31,900 bases of DNA from JBELHR01 sp042091275 (GCA_042091275.1 JBELHR010000022.1:1-31900); one strand, 5' to 3'. Counted from the first letter of the stretch, positions 1 through 8,755 are shown. A program made the numbers and translations. Notes: generated by a model from the letters alone, not told the origin.

Positions 1-2114
1 CAGCACAGGAATCTAATCTCACCCTGGATGCTATCTTCGCAACACCAAAACTGACGGGAACTACCCCCTCTCGACCGGTGTGGGCATCGAACAGCAGGCA
101 CTTCGCTTTCTCCTGGAGTGAACCGGGAACTTCAGGACGTGGTCTCTGGGTTTCCTCAAGTGATGGGGAGGAAGTACGCCTCATTTCCGATACGGAATCC
201 GCATCAGTGCGCGATATGGTCTGGTCGGACAAAAACACGATAATTAGCCTAAGAGGGAACAGCCTTTGGCAGACAAGGCTGCGAGGAGGAGAAGATCTCC
301 AATGGATGACTGTAGAGGCAGGTGCACATAACCTATCGATATCTCCAAAGGGCAATCAAGTGACCTATATAAGCAAGGGGGATCTTTGGATTGCGGACCT
401 CGATACCAAAGAAAATCGCCAGCTCACTGAGATAGGTATTGCTAGTCTATCGAGCTTAGGGAAGGGTCGCTATAGCCGCCCGGAACGCGAAATCGGTCCA
501 GGGATTTGGAGTGGGCCAACCTACAAATGGTCTCCAGACGGCAAGACAATTGTGTTTCACTCGGTGGACAGACAAGAGATGCGAAAGGTCCCATTCCCAA
601 ATTACCTCGCTGCCGAGACCAATCCCAACGAAGTACGCAGAAGTTACCCTGGCGATGCAAACGAGATTCGTAGGGTTGGCTTGCTCGCTATAGAAAACAG
701 TGAGCTAGTATATCTAGATTTACCAGACCCGAGTGCCAACCAAATCATCGACTTTAACTGGTCACCGACAGGCGCTCTGCTCGTGGATGTGGCATCTGAC
801 AATGCAGTTGCACGTAAATTATTCGTCCTCACTCCCGGAGAAAATCAACCACGCGAGATTTGGAGTGGTGTCCGAGAGAGTCGTATGTATACATCCTTTG
901 GATCTAATTGGCATCCAGATGGGAACAAGGTTGTTTTCTTAAGCGATATGGGAGATCGCTATGGGCTGTATTCTATCGATCCATCAAGCTCTGAGAGTAG
1001 CCCACAACTTCTGACAGATCCTTCTTACGATGTGCTGTCCGCTCCAAACATCGCGGGCGATAATCTGTTTTATACGGGCAATGGTGTCAACCCATACGAA
1101 CAACACCTATATCGCTTGAATGGGTCTGGAGGGGTACCGGAACAAGTGACGCCTTTGGCTGGTCGAAACGTTGGCTACCCTTCACCAGATGGCCAGAACT
1201 TGGTGTACATGCATAGTAACGACACGTCACCTCCAGAACTTTATGTTTTAAACAGCAAGGGAGGTAGTACCAAGCGAATAACCCATTCGCCATTACCCGC
1301 CTTCACCGAGAGAAATTGGGTGGGTGCCGAATACGTCAGTTTTCCGAGTCTTGTGGATGACTACACGTTACACGCCCGGATTATGAAACCAAGCAATATG
1401 CAACCAGGCAAGAAGTATCCAGTGATTTTTGGGCCTGTTTACTCCAATACAGCGAGGAACCGCTGGGCTGGTAACTATAGCCTCGTACAGCAGCTAATGG
1501 TCGATAAGGGATATATTGTTATTCAGGTAGATTCGCGAGGTAGCAACGGTTATGGTAGAGCATTCCGAGAAGAGTTTCTTCTAGGTTTTGCCGATCAGGA
1601 CCTAGAGGATTATGCAAGTGCGGTTGCCTATATGGAATCCCTGGATTATGTAGACCCCGATCGCATCGGTATCTGGGGTAGTAGTTACGGTGGTACACTC
1701 TCCGTTTACTCGCTATTAAAGAAGCCCGGCTTGTTCCAAGTGGGGGTTGCTGCAGCTGCAGCTGTAGACCCAGTATTCTTTGGGACAGATGATGTTGCGA
1801 TTGTTCGCACTCCCCAGACGAATCCTGAGGTATTCGAAAGAAAAGCACTCAATTACGCAGCGAATCTTCAAGATAAATTGCTGTTTATCCACGGTATGCA
1901 AGATCATGTAGTTCCATTTAAGACTACGGCCCTATTGGCTGAAGAACTCATTAAACAGGGTAAGGATTTTGACTTTGCATTTGCGCCGGGAGCGACCCAT
2001 GCATGGAGCCGCGAGCAGTATTACGATCGCTATCTATTTGGTAAATTAATCGAATATTTCGATCGATACCTAGCGCAGCCAGTTGATGAATTTTCAAATA
2101 AACTAGTTGAATAA
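1..2114 (+). CDS. S9 family peptidase (prolyl oligopeptidase / DPP4-like), 5' end missing
   Basis: Secreted or periplasmic serine peptidase that would trim proline-containing peptides. A GTG at 78 is not the true start: the frame is open to the window edge and reads AQESNLTLDAIFATPKLTG from position 3, where Ala-Gln looks like the end of a signal peptide, so the start lies just outside. Numbering from the GTG codon, residues 1-420 carry WD40/TolB-like propeller repeats (WSPDGKTIVF, WHPDGNKVVF). The C-terminal alpha/beta hydrolase has the nucleophile motif GSSYG with Ser536, Asp609 in HGMQDH and His641 in GATHAW, a complete catalytic triad. Hand counts on sampled lines give about 45-52% GC, against about 40-43% in later genes, and it uses more CGN arginine and CTN leucine codons, so transfer is possible. 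Family is sure; exact substrate is not. Confidence 0.93.
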   Translation, partial: AQESNLTLDAIFATPKLTGTTPSRPVWASNSRHFAFSWSEPGTSGRGLWVSSSDGEEVRLISDTESASVRDMVWSDKNTIISLRGNSLWQTRLRGGEDLQWMTVEAGAHNLSISPKGNQVTYISKGDLWIADLDTKENRQLTEIGIASLSSLGKGRYSRPEREIGPGIWSGPTYKWSPDGKTIVFHSVDRQEMRKVPFPNYLAAETNPNEVRRSYPGDANEIRRVGLLAIENSELVYLDLPDPSANQIIDFNWSPTGALLVDVASDNAVARKLFVLTPGENQPREIWSGVRESRMYTSFGSNWHPDGNKVVFLSDMGDRYGLYSIDPSSSESSPQLLTDPSYDVLSAPNIAGDNLFYTGNGVNPYEQHLYRLNGSGGVPEQVTPLAGRNVGYPSPDGQNLVYMHSNDTSPPELYVLNSKGGSTKRITHSPLPAFTERNWVGAEYVSFPSLVDDYTLHARIMKPSNMQPGKKYPVIFGPVYSNTARNRWAGNYSLVQQLMVDKGYIVIQVDSRGSNGYGRAFREEFLLGFADQDLEDYASAVAYMESLDYVDPDRIGIWGSSYGGTLSVYSLLKKPGLFQVGVAAAAAVDPVFFGTDDVAIVRTPQTNPEVFERKALNYAANLQDKLLFIHGMQDHVVPFKTTALLAEELIKQGKDFDFAFAPGATHAWSREQYYDRYLFGKLIEYFDRYLAQPVDEFSNKLVE

Positions 2115-2146
2115 AAAAAGAACAACTAAAAAAAAAGCTTTAATAC

Positions 2147-2177
2147 TTGGTTTTATGCTTCACAATTTTATAGATTG
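2147..2177 (+). promoter_or_regulatory. possible Bacteroidota-type promoter of the beta-barrel gene
   Basis: TTGG at 2147-2150 is followed, 20 bases later, by TAGATTG at 2171-2177. This resembles the TTG / TAnnTTTG promoter known from Bacteroides and Flavobacterium, with one base missing in the -7 box. It would start transcription about 30 bases before the ATG at 2213. The AT-rich context makes chance matches common. Confidence 0.3.
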
Positions 2178-2212
2178 CCAGCATAATTAATTAATTAACT
2201 AACCTTACTACC

Positions 2213-2716
2213 ATGAAAAAAATTATTTTATTTATTGCGTTTATCACATTAGGATTTAATGCTAACGCACAATTTAGCGCCGGAGTAAACTTAGGACTTC
2301 CTGTAGGAGATACAGATGGTCTTTTCAATTTCGCATTGGGAATTGATGTGAACTACATGTTCGAGTCTGACACAAAATTTTCATATGGAATTGCTTCCGG
2401 ATACTCCCTGTATTTTGGAGAAGAGTTCTCTGAGGATTTTTTCGGCGAAACTATAGAAGGCGAGATTCCTAATACTTCATTCTTGCCGCTTGCAGCAGCA
2501 GGTAGATATGCTATTTCGGATCAGTTTAGTCTAGGAGCAGATATGGGATACGCTATAGGTTTGGGTCCTGATGGAAATGATGGCGGATTTTATATTAGAC
2601 CAATGCTCGCTTATAATTTAAGCGAAAAAGCTTCCTTGAGTTTTTCGTATTCAAGTGTAAGTCTTGATGGAGGATCGTTTGCTAATCTAGGTCTAGGTGT
2701 AATGTTTGCACTATAG
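2213..2716 (+). CDS. small outer-membrane beta-barrel protein
   Basis: A 167-residue protein with a clear cleavable signal peptide (MKKIILFIAFITLGFNANAQ, cut after about residue 19) followed by alternating glycine- and aromatic-rich strands typical of an eight-stranded outer-membrane barrel (SAGVNLGLPVGDT, SYGIASGYSLYFG, GLGVMFAL at the end). It ends in an aliphatic-rich strand rather than a terminal Phe. It resembles the porin/OmpW-like 'outer membrane beta-barrel protein' group common in Flavobacteriia. Ligand and function cannot be read from the sequence. It appears to be a single-gene unit: the candidate promoter lies in the 98-base spacer before it and a strong terminator follows. Confidence 0.8.
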   Translation: MKKIILFIAFITLGFNANAQFSAGVNLGLPVGDTDGLFNFALGIDVNYMFESDTKFSYGIASGYSLYFGEEFSEDFFGETIEGEIPNTSFLPLAAAGRYAISDQFSLGADMGYAIGLGPDGNDGGFYIRPMLAYNLSEKASLSFSYSSVSLDGGSFANLGLGVMFAL

Positions 2717-2738
2717 TCCGAGCTAGGGAAAACAATTT

Positions 2739-2766
2739 AAAGGGAGCTTATTGCTCCCTTTTTTTT
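2739..2766 (+). terminator. rho-independent terminator
   Basis: A nine-base-pair stem (arms AAAGGGAGC and GCTCCCTTT) with a five-base loop TTATT, running into an unbroken T tract to 2766. It sits 22 bases after the beta-barrel stop codon and ends that transcript. Confidence 0.9.
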
Positions 2767-2838
2767 GCTTTCAATTTCTTTAATATTTGCAAATCCATCG
2801 GTTTTCTTTTAATTTCAAAACCAGTAAAACACTCCGAT

Positions 2839-3783
2839 ATGCAAAGATTTTATTTACCATACAAGCGCTCTTTTTTTATGCTTTTGATAGCTGCTTTATT
2901 GCTCAGTTGTACCTCAAAATCAAAAGAAAACGACATAGCTAAAGATCAGCTAAAAGGGCAGGTAAAATTCTATAAGCAAAGTTGCTATACAGCAGAACAG
3001 CATTCGAATAAGGTTGTCAAAGGCAGACTTAGGGTTAATTATCCCGGAGACCACCACCAAACCTTCTACAATCCAAAAGGAAATAGAACAGAATACATTC
3101 AATACGATTCCCGAGACAATCCCAACACCACGATAAGCTATACCTACAATCCAAAAGGGAATAAAGTCCAAGAGCAGTACTGCAAAGAAAAGGAGGAATG
3201 TAGAGCCTATACCTATTCCTTCGATTCTGAGGGAAACCTCAGCAAAACCTATGAGAGCCTCGGACAAGAAAAGAAATTACTTGTTGCTAGCTATACCTAC
3301 GATAAAGCCAATAATTTAATAGTTTATAGCGAGCACAACGCAAGTGGAGGAGTGTATAGAAAAGAGACCTATAGTTATGACGATAGGGGGAACAAAACAA
3401 AATCCATTCGGTACCAGCCCAACGGTAGAGTCGATCAAATAAAAACCTTCCAATACGATTCCATAGGAAATAACACCAGGACGGAACTTTATTACAAAGA
3501 GGATCAGTTAGAGGAGAGATACGATTATCAATATGACAAAGCGGGAAAAGTCAAAGTTTATATTCGTTATGCAGGAGATTTAAGCTTGATAACTAAGTTC
3601 TATTATACTCGTGATGACCAAGGAAATCCATTGACCGAAACAAGATATTACGCAGATACAAAGCTCAGACAAAAATTCTCCTATTCTTATCAATACGATT
3701 CGTCTGGAAACTGGATTCATAAAACTGTCTATCGCAACGATACTCCTGAGTTTATATACCAGAGAGCGTACACCTATTACTAG
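2839..3783 (+). CDS. YD-repeat-like lipoprotein
   Basis: A 314-residue predicted lipoprotein: the hydrophobic signal FFMLLIAALLLSC puts the lipid-bearing Cys at residue 24. The rest is a chain of roughly ten 20-25-residue repeats built on Tyr-(Ser/Thr)-Tyr-Asp-x-x-Gly-Asn (YTYNPKGNKV, YSYDDRGNKT, YDYQYDKAGKV, YSYQYDSSGNW). These resemble the YD repeats of RHS and teneurin proteins, which fold into a beta-sheet shell or sheet. There is no RHS core motif and no C-terminal toxin domain, so this is a short stand-alone repeat protein of the periplasm or surface. An internal ATG at 2878 is a possible alternative start but would leave almost no n-region. An MliC-like lipoprotein gene follows 40 bases later and may be co-transcribed. 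Role unknown. Confidence 0.8.
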   Translation: MQRFYLPYKRSFFMLLIAALLLSCTSKSKENDIAKDQLKGQVKFYKQSCYTAEQHSNKVVKGRLRVNYPGDHHQTFYNPKGNRTEYIQYDSRDNPNTTISYTYNPKGNKVQEQYCKEKEECRAYTYSFDSEGNLSKTYESLGQEKKLLVASYTYDKANNLIVYSEHNASGGVYRKETYSYDDRGNKTKSIRYQPNGRVDQIKTFQYDSIGNNTRTELYYKEDQLEERYDYQYDKAGKVKVYIRYAGDLSLITKFYYTRDDQGNPLTETRYYADTKLRQKFSYSYQYDSSGNWIHKTVYRNDTPEFIYQRAYTYY

Positions 3784-3823
3784 ACTCTTGTTATGCGCTA
3801 CTTTGCTTATATTTACTTAAAAA

Positions 3824-4141
3824 ATGAAAACTGGTATTCTCTATATTTTGCTAATCGCTTTTGCGACCACCTCCTGTGGAATAGATAATAAAGATAAAGC
3901 AACCGGGGAAAAAGACTTTTATACCGTAGAAGGTTCCTCAGGAAGTATCTTACTCTATACTTTTGATAAAACGAAGTCTACCATGACTATTGTGCTCGGT
4001 GATCTCAAGGAAGAATTGACCCAGCAAAGAGCGGCCTCTGGAATGTGGTATGCTAATGAGCACTATGACTTAAGAGGGAAGGGAAATGAAATAGAGCTCA
4101 CCAAAGACGGCGAGCTCCTGTTTAAATCTTCAAAAAAATAG
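3824..4141 (+). CDS. MliC-like lysozyme-inhibitor lipoprotein
   Basis: A 105-residue lipoprotein with lipobox FATTSC (Cys18). The mature part matches the MliC/PliC fold of membrane-bound inhibitors of c-type lysozyme. The diagnostic block is AASGMWYANEHYDLRGKGNE followed by IELTKDG, comparable with the family pattern Ala-Ser-Gly-x-x-Tyr ... Lys-Gly-x-Glu-x-x-Leu; the Ser and Tyr there are the residues that enter the lysozyme active site in characterised members. Before it comes a strand pair ending in TMTIVLGDLKEELTQ. It would protect peptidoglycan from host or competitor lysozyme. Its stop lies one base from the end of the convergent thioredoxin gene. Confidence 0.75.
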   Translation: MKTGILYILLIAFATTSCGIDNKDKATGEKDFYTVEGSSGSILLYTFDKTKSTMTIVLGDLKEELTQQRAASGMWYANEHYDLRGKGNEIELTKDGELLFKSSKK

Positions 4142-4142
4142 T

Positions 4143-4847
4143 TTATTTCAGAGACTCCAAAGCGCGAATCAAATCTTCTCCGTCTCCCATCTCTAGTGCG
4201 CCTGCTTCACCATTGTCTGCATTACTGATATAAGCAATCCCCCCCAAAACTTGTTTTACGTTACCTTGGGCGTCTAAAATAACATTTTTTGGATAAGCAC
4301 TAATACCAATTTGATCAATAAACGCTTGAGCGTCTGTAAAATGTTCAAAATTAAATTCGTGTTTTTCTAAAAAGGCATCCACCTTTTCTTGGCTTTCATA
4401 GGTAATAGCAACAAAATTATAGTCCTCTGCATACTGCTCCGCAATTGAATTGAGTACCGGCATTTCATCTATACAAGGAGGGCAAGAGGTAAACCAAAAA
4501 TTCACCAAAGTAGGCTTGCCGTTCAATAACATGGGATTGTCCTTTAGAGTTTGACCGATGAGTTGTGTCAACGGATCCTTTTTAGGAGCACTGTCCTCAT
4601 TACGGATGTCAAATGTGACCTGTATAACAAGAGAATCTCCTATAATCTCGCGTTCTTTCTCGACAGCATAAACAAACATTTCTTTATTTAAAGACTCCGT
4701 AAAACGGTTCTTTAATTCCAGTTTATACTCTTCTAGTTTCTCTTCCGTTATCCGATTGTTTCCATCTGTACTGTAATAAGTAGAGGTCTGACCAATTGCA
4801 GGAAGTATCGTTAAAGTAAGTAACAGAGTAAAGAATAGCTTTTTCAT
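4143..4847 (-). CDS. TlpA-type thioredoxin-like protein
   Basis: A 234-residue exported redox protein. The signal peptide ends near residue 19 (LTILPAIGQ). Residues about 20-95 are a family-unspecific N-terminal extension. The thioredoxin fold runs from about 96 to the end with the active site SCPPC (Cys122, Cys125) preceded by NFWF. The cis-proline region reads SAYPKNVIL, and the last strand GNVKQVLGG. It would reduce or exchange disulfides in the periplasm, as TlpA/ResA proteins do in cytochrome c maturation or peroxide defence. It lies 120 bases downstream of eboF on the same strand; that spacer looks like it holds its own promoter, so membership in the ebo operon is not assumed. Confidence 0.88.
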   Translation of the reverse strand: MKKLFFTLLLTLTILPAIGQTSTYYSTDGNNRITEEKLEEYKLELKNRFTESLNKEMFVYAVEKEREIIGDSLVIQVTFDIRNEDSAPKKDPLTQLIGQTLKDNPMLLNGKPTLVNFWFTSCPPCIDEMPVLNSIAEQYAEDYNFVAITYESQEKVDAFLEKHEFNFEHFTDAQAFIDQIGISAYPKNVILDAQGNVKQVLGGIAYISNADNGEAGALEMGDGEDLIRALESLK

Positions 4848-4967
4848 GAGTTTGGTTTTTTAAGTTTCTATAAAAATAAAACCTAGATGGAACAAATCCA
4901 TAGAAAAAGCCAAACACTCCTGCGTCACTTTTACGACATTAGCCTTTAGGCCCTGTAAATACTGGGA

Positions 4968-6335
4968 TTAGTCAAAAACACAAGACAAGATGAGATCTTT
5001 GATATCTATGCCCTCTAGTCTTTTTTTGCTATTTCCTCTCGTGGCAAAAATCGGTTTTTGAGAGTCTGCTACAGCAACTCTTCCATGAGAACCTTGCACC
5101 AAATTGGCGTCTAAAGGGATGAGGTTGAATAACACCCGAAAGCCAAGTTTTTTTAAAATCAGCTTACCTACTGCTCTTAAGGTTATACCCTTTTTTTCAG
5201 GGTCAAAGAATAACTCGACGGGATCGTAACCGGGTTTGTTGTGTATGGCTACCGTTCTGGCATAATCTGCAGCCTTGGAATCCTCCATCCAATAATAATA
5301 AGTAAACCAAGCAGCCTCAGAAGCAATAACCATAAAATTTCCGGAGCGCTTGTGCCAGACCTTTCTTTTAATCTGTTCTTGCTTATCTAAAATTTCTGCT
5401 ATACCATCGGTTTGTTTTAAAAGCTCCAAGACATGGCCTTCGCGATCTTCGCTACAATATATATGAGCCACTTGATGATCCGCTATGGCAAAAGCGTCGC
5501 TAGCTCCCGCATCTAATAACTCCTTGTTTTGCTCCTCGCGAATTTTTAAGAGTCCTGCTTTTCTAAATACTCGATTTAGGTGAATGGGTTTGGAAACCGG
5601 AGAAATACCGTATTCGGATAAAATAACGGGTTGGATATTCTTGTTTTCATAATAGGCAATCAAGTCTTCTAGGAGTCGATCCAAATCTGTGATATCCTTT
5701 TGGACCTCTTTGGAGCCCTCTGGGAATTTTTGTAATCCATAATCCAAGTGAGGAATATAAATCAATTGTAGGGTAGGCTCGTATTTGTCCGAAACATATT
5801 TGGATGCTTCTGCAATCCACTTACTGGATTTGATACTCGTTTTTGGTCCCCAAAAGTCAAACAAAGGGAATATCCCAAATTTATCTTGTAATTCGTCTCT
5901 GAGACCACTAGGTTGGCTATAGCAGTCGGGTTTTTTTAGACCATTGGCCCAATATTGCGGCCTAGGAGTAACCGAGTAATCTGCACTGGAATACATATTA
6001 AACCACCAAAACATATTGGCGCAGGTGAAATCTGAATTTCTATTTCGTGCCTCCTCCCAAATACTGGGTGCTTGGACTATTTTGTTAGATTGTTTCCAAA
6101 ATTGCACCTCCGATTGTTCTTTATTATACCAGCCATTGCCAATCACCCCGTGCTCCGAAGGCCATTTTCCGGTCAAATAAGTAGTTTGAGCACTACAAGT
6201 TACAGCGGGCAAAACAGGCTCTATAAGGGATAATTCCTTGTCCTTATTGCACCACTTGGAAATAAACAAATTCGGGTTTTCTTCTAAAATTTTAGAGGTC
6301 AGTCCAACTACATTAATTACAACAGTTTGTTTCAT
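4968..6335 (-). CDS. eboF: EboF, alkaline-phosphatase/NPP-fold protein of the ebo cluster
   Basis: A 455-residue protein of the nucleotide pyrophosphatase/phosphodiesterase fold and last gene of the ebo cluster. I chose the ATG at 6335, which makes an ATGA overlap with the eboE stop (6332-6334); a start at 6365 would add ten residues inside eboE. The N-terminus MKQTVVINVVGLTSKIL matches EboF proteins. Thr46 in PAVTCSAQTTYLTG aligns with the NPP nucleophile and SEHGVIGNGW follows as in the family. Several metal-site positions differ from active NPPs: Asp-Gly is Val10-Gly11, the phosphate-binding Asn is Ala49, the Asp-x-x-Gly-His motif reads DYGLQ (Asp198, Gln202), and Asp-His-Gly reads Glu241-Tyr242-Gly243. 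His287 and His291 remain. It may be a non-hydrolytic binding protein or use another chemistry. Assignment is strong; function is inferred from the cluster. Confidence 0.88.
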   Translation of the reverse strand: MKQTVVINVVGLTSKILEENPNLFISKWCNKDKELSLIEPVLPAVTCSAQTTYLTGKWPSEHGVIGNGWYNKEQSEVQFWKQSNKIVQAPSIWEEARNRNSDFTCANMFWWFNMYSSADYSVTPRPQYWANGLKKPDCYSQPSGLRDELQDKFGIFPLFDFWGPKTSIKSSKWIAEASKYVSDKYEPTLQLIYIPHLDYGLQKFPEGSKEVQKDITDLDRLLEDLIAYYENKNIQPVILSEYGISPVSKPIHLNRVFRKAGLLKIREEQNKELLDAGASDAFAIADHQVAHIYCSEDREGHVLELLKQTDGIAEILDKQEQIKRKVWHKRSGNFMVIASEAAWFTYYYWMEDSKAADYARTVAIHNKPGYDPVELFFDPEKKGITLRAVGKLILKKLGFRVLFNLIPLDANLVQGSHGRVAVADSQKPIFATRGNSKKRLEGIDIKDLILSCVFD

Positions 6336-7567
6336 TTTAGTTTTCCAATTTCCTGTTTTACCCAATTAAGTTCTCGGGTAATCGCAGTAGTTATATCGGT
6401 TTGCATCTGATCGGGCAATACTTCCCAAGTATAGGTCTCTATTTCCAAATGATCCGTAAATTCCTCTTGCTTCCAAAGGTCCAAGGTCTCTATAATATCG
6501 TCCTGAGTAGATTGTAAGTTTTGATATTCTGCCAAAAATACCGGAACGTGATAATGGGTTCTGAGTTCTTTAAATCCTGCGCTACCCTCTGTTTCCATAG
6601 TATCCATAGCAGCTATGGCTTTGTTTAAATCCGGGAATTTTAAAAAGTTATTTCCATTGGTTTGTATCACTGCTTGATGCAAATAATTTGCCTCGTCAAA
6701 GGGTCGCAGATAGCTTTGTAATTGGTCCATGTTATTGTCCTCAGTCAATCTGCATTTCAAGGCGGCACTGATCTGAATCTTACCGACTTTTAAATTTTCC
6801 TTTTTTAGCTCTGCTAAAATGCTAGAAGGCCTTTCATAAGCAATCGAGAAATGGCAAACATCCCAACAAAGTTGAATGTGTTCTCTTATGGCATCTTTGG
6901 CCTCTTTTAGACTGCAATTACTTTTCTTTTGAAGAAATGTCGCCCCTTGGTCTAGCAGATAATCTTTAAAAAAGGCCACATACTCCTCAGAATTTTCAAG
7001 CAGCCCATCTGGTTCGGGCTCTATGTCCAAGTGCATACTTTTTCCGCTGTTCTTTTTGATCTGCATCAAATGATATACAACAGCTATAAGCTGCTTACAA
7101 GCCTTAGTTTTGACCTCCTCCAATTCTTGCTCACTACTATGCCAATATCGATAGGTGAGGGGAGAGGTTGAAATTCCACTACTTCCATCTTCCTCGGTGA
7201 GTTCTGCCAAAATGTCAAATAACAAAAGGGTGTAATCCTTTCTCAAATCTGTCGTCCAGTCGGGTAAATGAACCTTGTCTTTGATTACTTCTCCGTGAAA
7301 ATTACCAAAGGGAAATCCATTTAGGGTAAAGACATATAAATTGTTTTGTCTCAACCATATTTTAAAAGACTCCAGTGTTTTTTTATCGCTCAATTCCAAA
7401 GCAGCTCGATTGGAGAGTCGCAGACCAATTCCGAAAGGCTGGTCTTTGCAGACCTCTTGTTTTACCCCTATGAGGTAAAGCTCTAAGTTTTTAAAGGTTT
7501 CTTCCCAAGTTTCCGCCGGATGAATATTGCTACAATAGCTCAAATGTCCTGATTTTCCCACTCTCAT
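6332..7567 (-). CDS. eboE: EboE, TIM-barrel protein (metabolite traffic)
   Basis: A 411-residue soluble protein of the xylose-isomerase / AP-endonuclease-2 TIM-barrel superfamily. The N-terminus HLSYCSNIHPAETW is the signature of EboE, annotated in databases as a metabolite traffic protein. Barrel-type acidic and histidine residues are seen in LDIEPEPDG (near 200), IQLCWDVCHF (near 240), KIQISAAL (near 270) and HYHVPVF (near 345), consistent with a metal-binding barrel mouth. Its ATG overlaps the eboD stop by four bases (ATGA) and its own stop overlaps the eboF ATG in the same way, so D-E-F are translationally coupled. No signal peptide, so cytoplasmic. The substrate is unknown. Confidence 0.9.
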   Translation of the reverse strand: MRVGKSGHLSYCSNIHPAETWEETFKNLELYLIGVKQEVCKDQPFGIGLRLSNRAALELSDKKTLESFKIWLRQNNLYVFTLNGFPFGNFHGEVIKDKVHLPDWTTDLRKDYTLLLFDILAELTEEDGSSGISTSPLTYRYWHSSEQELEEVKTKACKQLIAVVYHLMQIKKNSGKSMHLDIEPEPDGLLENSEEYVAFFKDYLLDQGATFLQKKSNCSLKEAKDAIREHIQLCWDVCHFSIAYERPSSILAELKKENLKVGKIQISAALKCRLTEDNNMDQLQSYLRPFDEANYLHQAVIQTNGNNFLKFPDLNKAIAAMDTMETEGSAGFKELRTHYHVPVFLAEYQNLQSTQDDIIETLDLWKQEEFTDHLEIETYTWEVLPDQMQTDITTAITRELNWVKQEIGKLK

Positions 7568-8742
7568 AAGTCTTCTTGTTTTTCAGAGAATAACATCTTT
7601 TGAACGGCTTGGTTCAATAAAGGGACTTGCATTTGGTGAACCTCTTGACCTTGGCCAATTTCCTGGAGCAGCACTATGGTAAGCTCTCCACCTAAATGCT
7701 CTCTAAATTCTTCTAAACCTTGAATCAAGGCTGGGTTGATAGAGTTTTTGTCCTCAGGATCGAACAACTCGGAACAAGTCAGGTCAAAGCCGAGGTTTTT
7801 AAAGCAATTTAAAATTCGCTCTAGATCTTCCGCCGTCAAATAACCGAGATAATGAGAATAACAAGAATCTACTAAGATGCCTATGGCAACCGCCTCTCCG
7901 TGAAGTAATTTATAATTGCTTAAGTATTCTAATTTATGTGCAGCCCAATGTCCAAAATCCAAAGGTCGAGAGGACCCTTTCTCAAAAGGATCTCCTTGGG
8001 CTATATGTTCGGTATGCAATTGGGCACAAGTAAATATAAGCTGATTCATACAGTCTAGATTTCGACTTCTCAGCAAATCGACATTGTCTTCAATCCATTC
8101 AAAAAAAGCGAGATCTTTTATCAGTGCCACCTTGATCGCTTCCGAAATTCCAGATCGCCAATCGCGATCCGATAGGGTAGATAAAAATGCTTGGTCGTTA
8201 ATCACCGCAAACGGGGGCTGAAAGGTTCCTAGAAAGTTCTTTTTATCGAAATAATTAATAGAATTTTTTACACCTACCCCAGAATCGTTCTGAGACAAAA
8301 CCGTGGTAGGAATACGAATAATTTGAACTCCTCTGTGCGCAATAGCACTGGCAAAACCCACAAGATCCAAAACTGCACCACCTCCAATAGCAATGACATA
8401 AGAATGTCTGTCGATCTTCTCTTGGTTCACTAACTGAAGAACCTTTTCAACTGCTGTCCAGTTATTTTTCACTCCTTCTCCGCCTTGTAAAAGCAGTGCC
8501 TCGCCCATAAGCTCTATATCCGGGCAACAGGATTGGAAATAAGCTTTTATATCCCGTATGAGCCCAGGATGACAAGCAAACATTCCTTTGTCCAAAACCA
8601 CAACAGCCTTGGCTTTTTTATTGGGGTTTCCAGAATCCAAGACATGAGAGAGCAGCGGGTTGTTTAGATCAAAAACACCTCGAGTAAAGGAAATATTATA
8701 ATTGAATTGGACTTGAAACTTTTGTCTAATTACTCTATCCAT
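7564..8742 (-). CDS. eboD: EboD, 3-dehydroquinate synthase-like cyclase
   Basis: A 392-residue member of the sugar-phosphate cyclase superfamily, related to 3-dehydroquinate synthase (AroB). The NAD-binding motif is IAIGGGAVLDLVGF (residues 117-130), with RIPTTVLSQNDSGVGVKN (from 143) after it. The likely metal ligands are Glu201 (SEAIKVALIKD), His265 (DFGHWAAHKLE) and His281 (LHGEAVAIG), the same triad as AroB, so it looks catalytically intact. Being in an ebo cluster rather than with shikimate genes, it should not be called aroB; the family is annotated 3-dehydroquinate synthase by homology only. A 40-base gap separates it from eboC upstream; its stop overlaps eboE. Confidence 0.9.
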   Translation of the reverse strand: MDRVIRQKFQVQFNYNISFTRGVFDLNNPLLSHVLDSGNPNKKAKAVVVLDKGMFACHPGLIRDIKAYFQSCCPDIELMGEALLLQGGEGVKNNWTAVEKVLQLVNQEKIDRHSYVIAIGGGAVLDLVGFASAIAHRGVQIIRIPTTVLSQNDSGVGVKNSINYFDKKNFLGTFQPPFAVINDQAFLSTLSDRDWRSGISEAIKVALIKDLAFFEWIEDNVDLLRSRNLDCMNQLIFTCAQLHTEHIAQGDPFEKGSSRPLDFGHWAAHKLEYLSNYKLLHGEAVAIGILVDSCYSHYLGYLTAEDLERILNCFKNLGFDLTCSELFDPEDKNSINPALIQGLEEFREHLGGELTIVLLQEIGQGQEVHQMQVPLLNQAVQKMLFSEKQEDL

Positions 8743-8755
8743 AGGGGGCTGTTAG

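Noticed and set aside
2839..3783. RHS/polymorphic toxin
   Set aside because: The repeats resemble YD repeats, but there is no RHS core-ending motif, no C-terminal toxin domain and no immunity gene next to it.
6333..6365. Upstream start for eboF adding ten residues
   Set aside because: The ATG at 6335 gives an ATGA overlap with eboE like the eboD-eboE junction, and the protein then starts exactly at the first strand of the fold.
7564..8742. aroB of the shikimate pathway
   Set aside because: The metal triad is shared with AroB, but the gene is embedded in the ebo cluster and the N- and C-terminal regions fit EboD.
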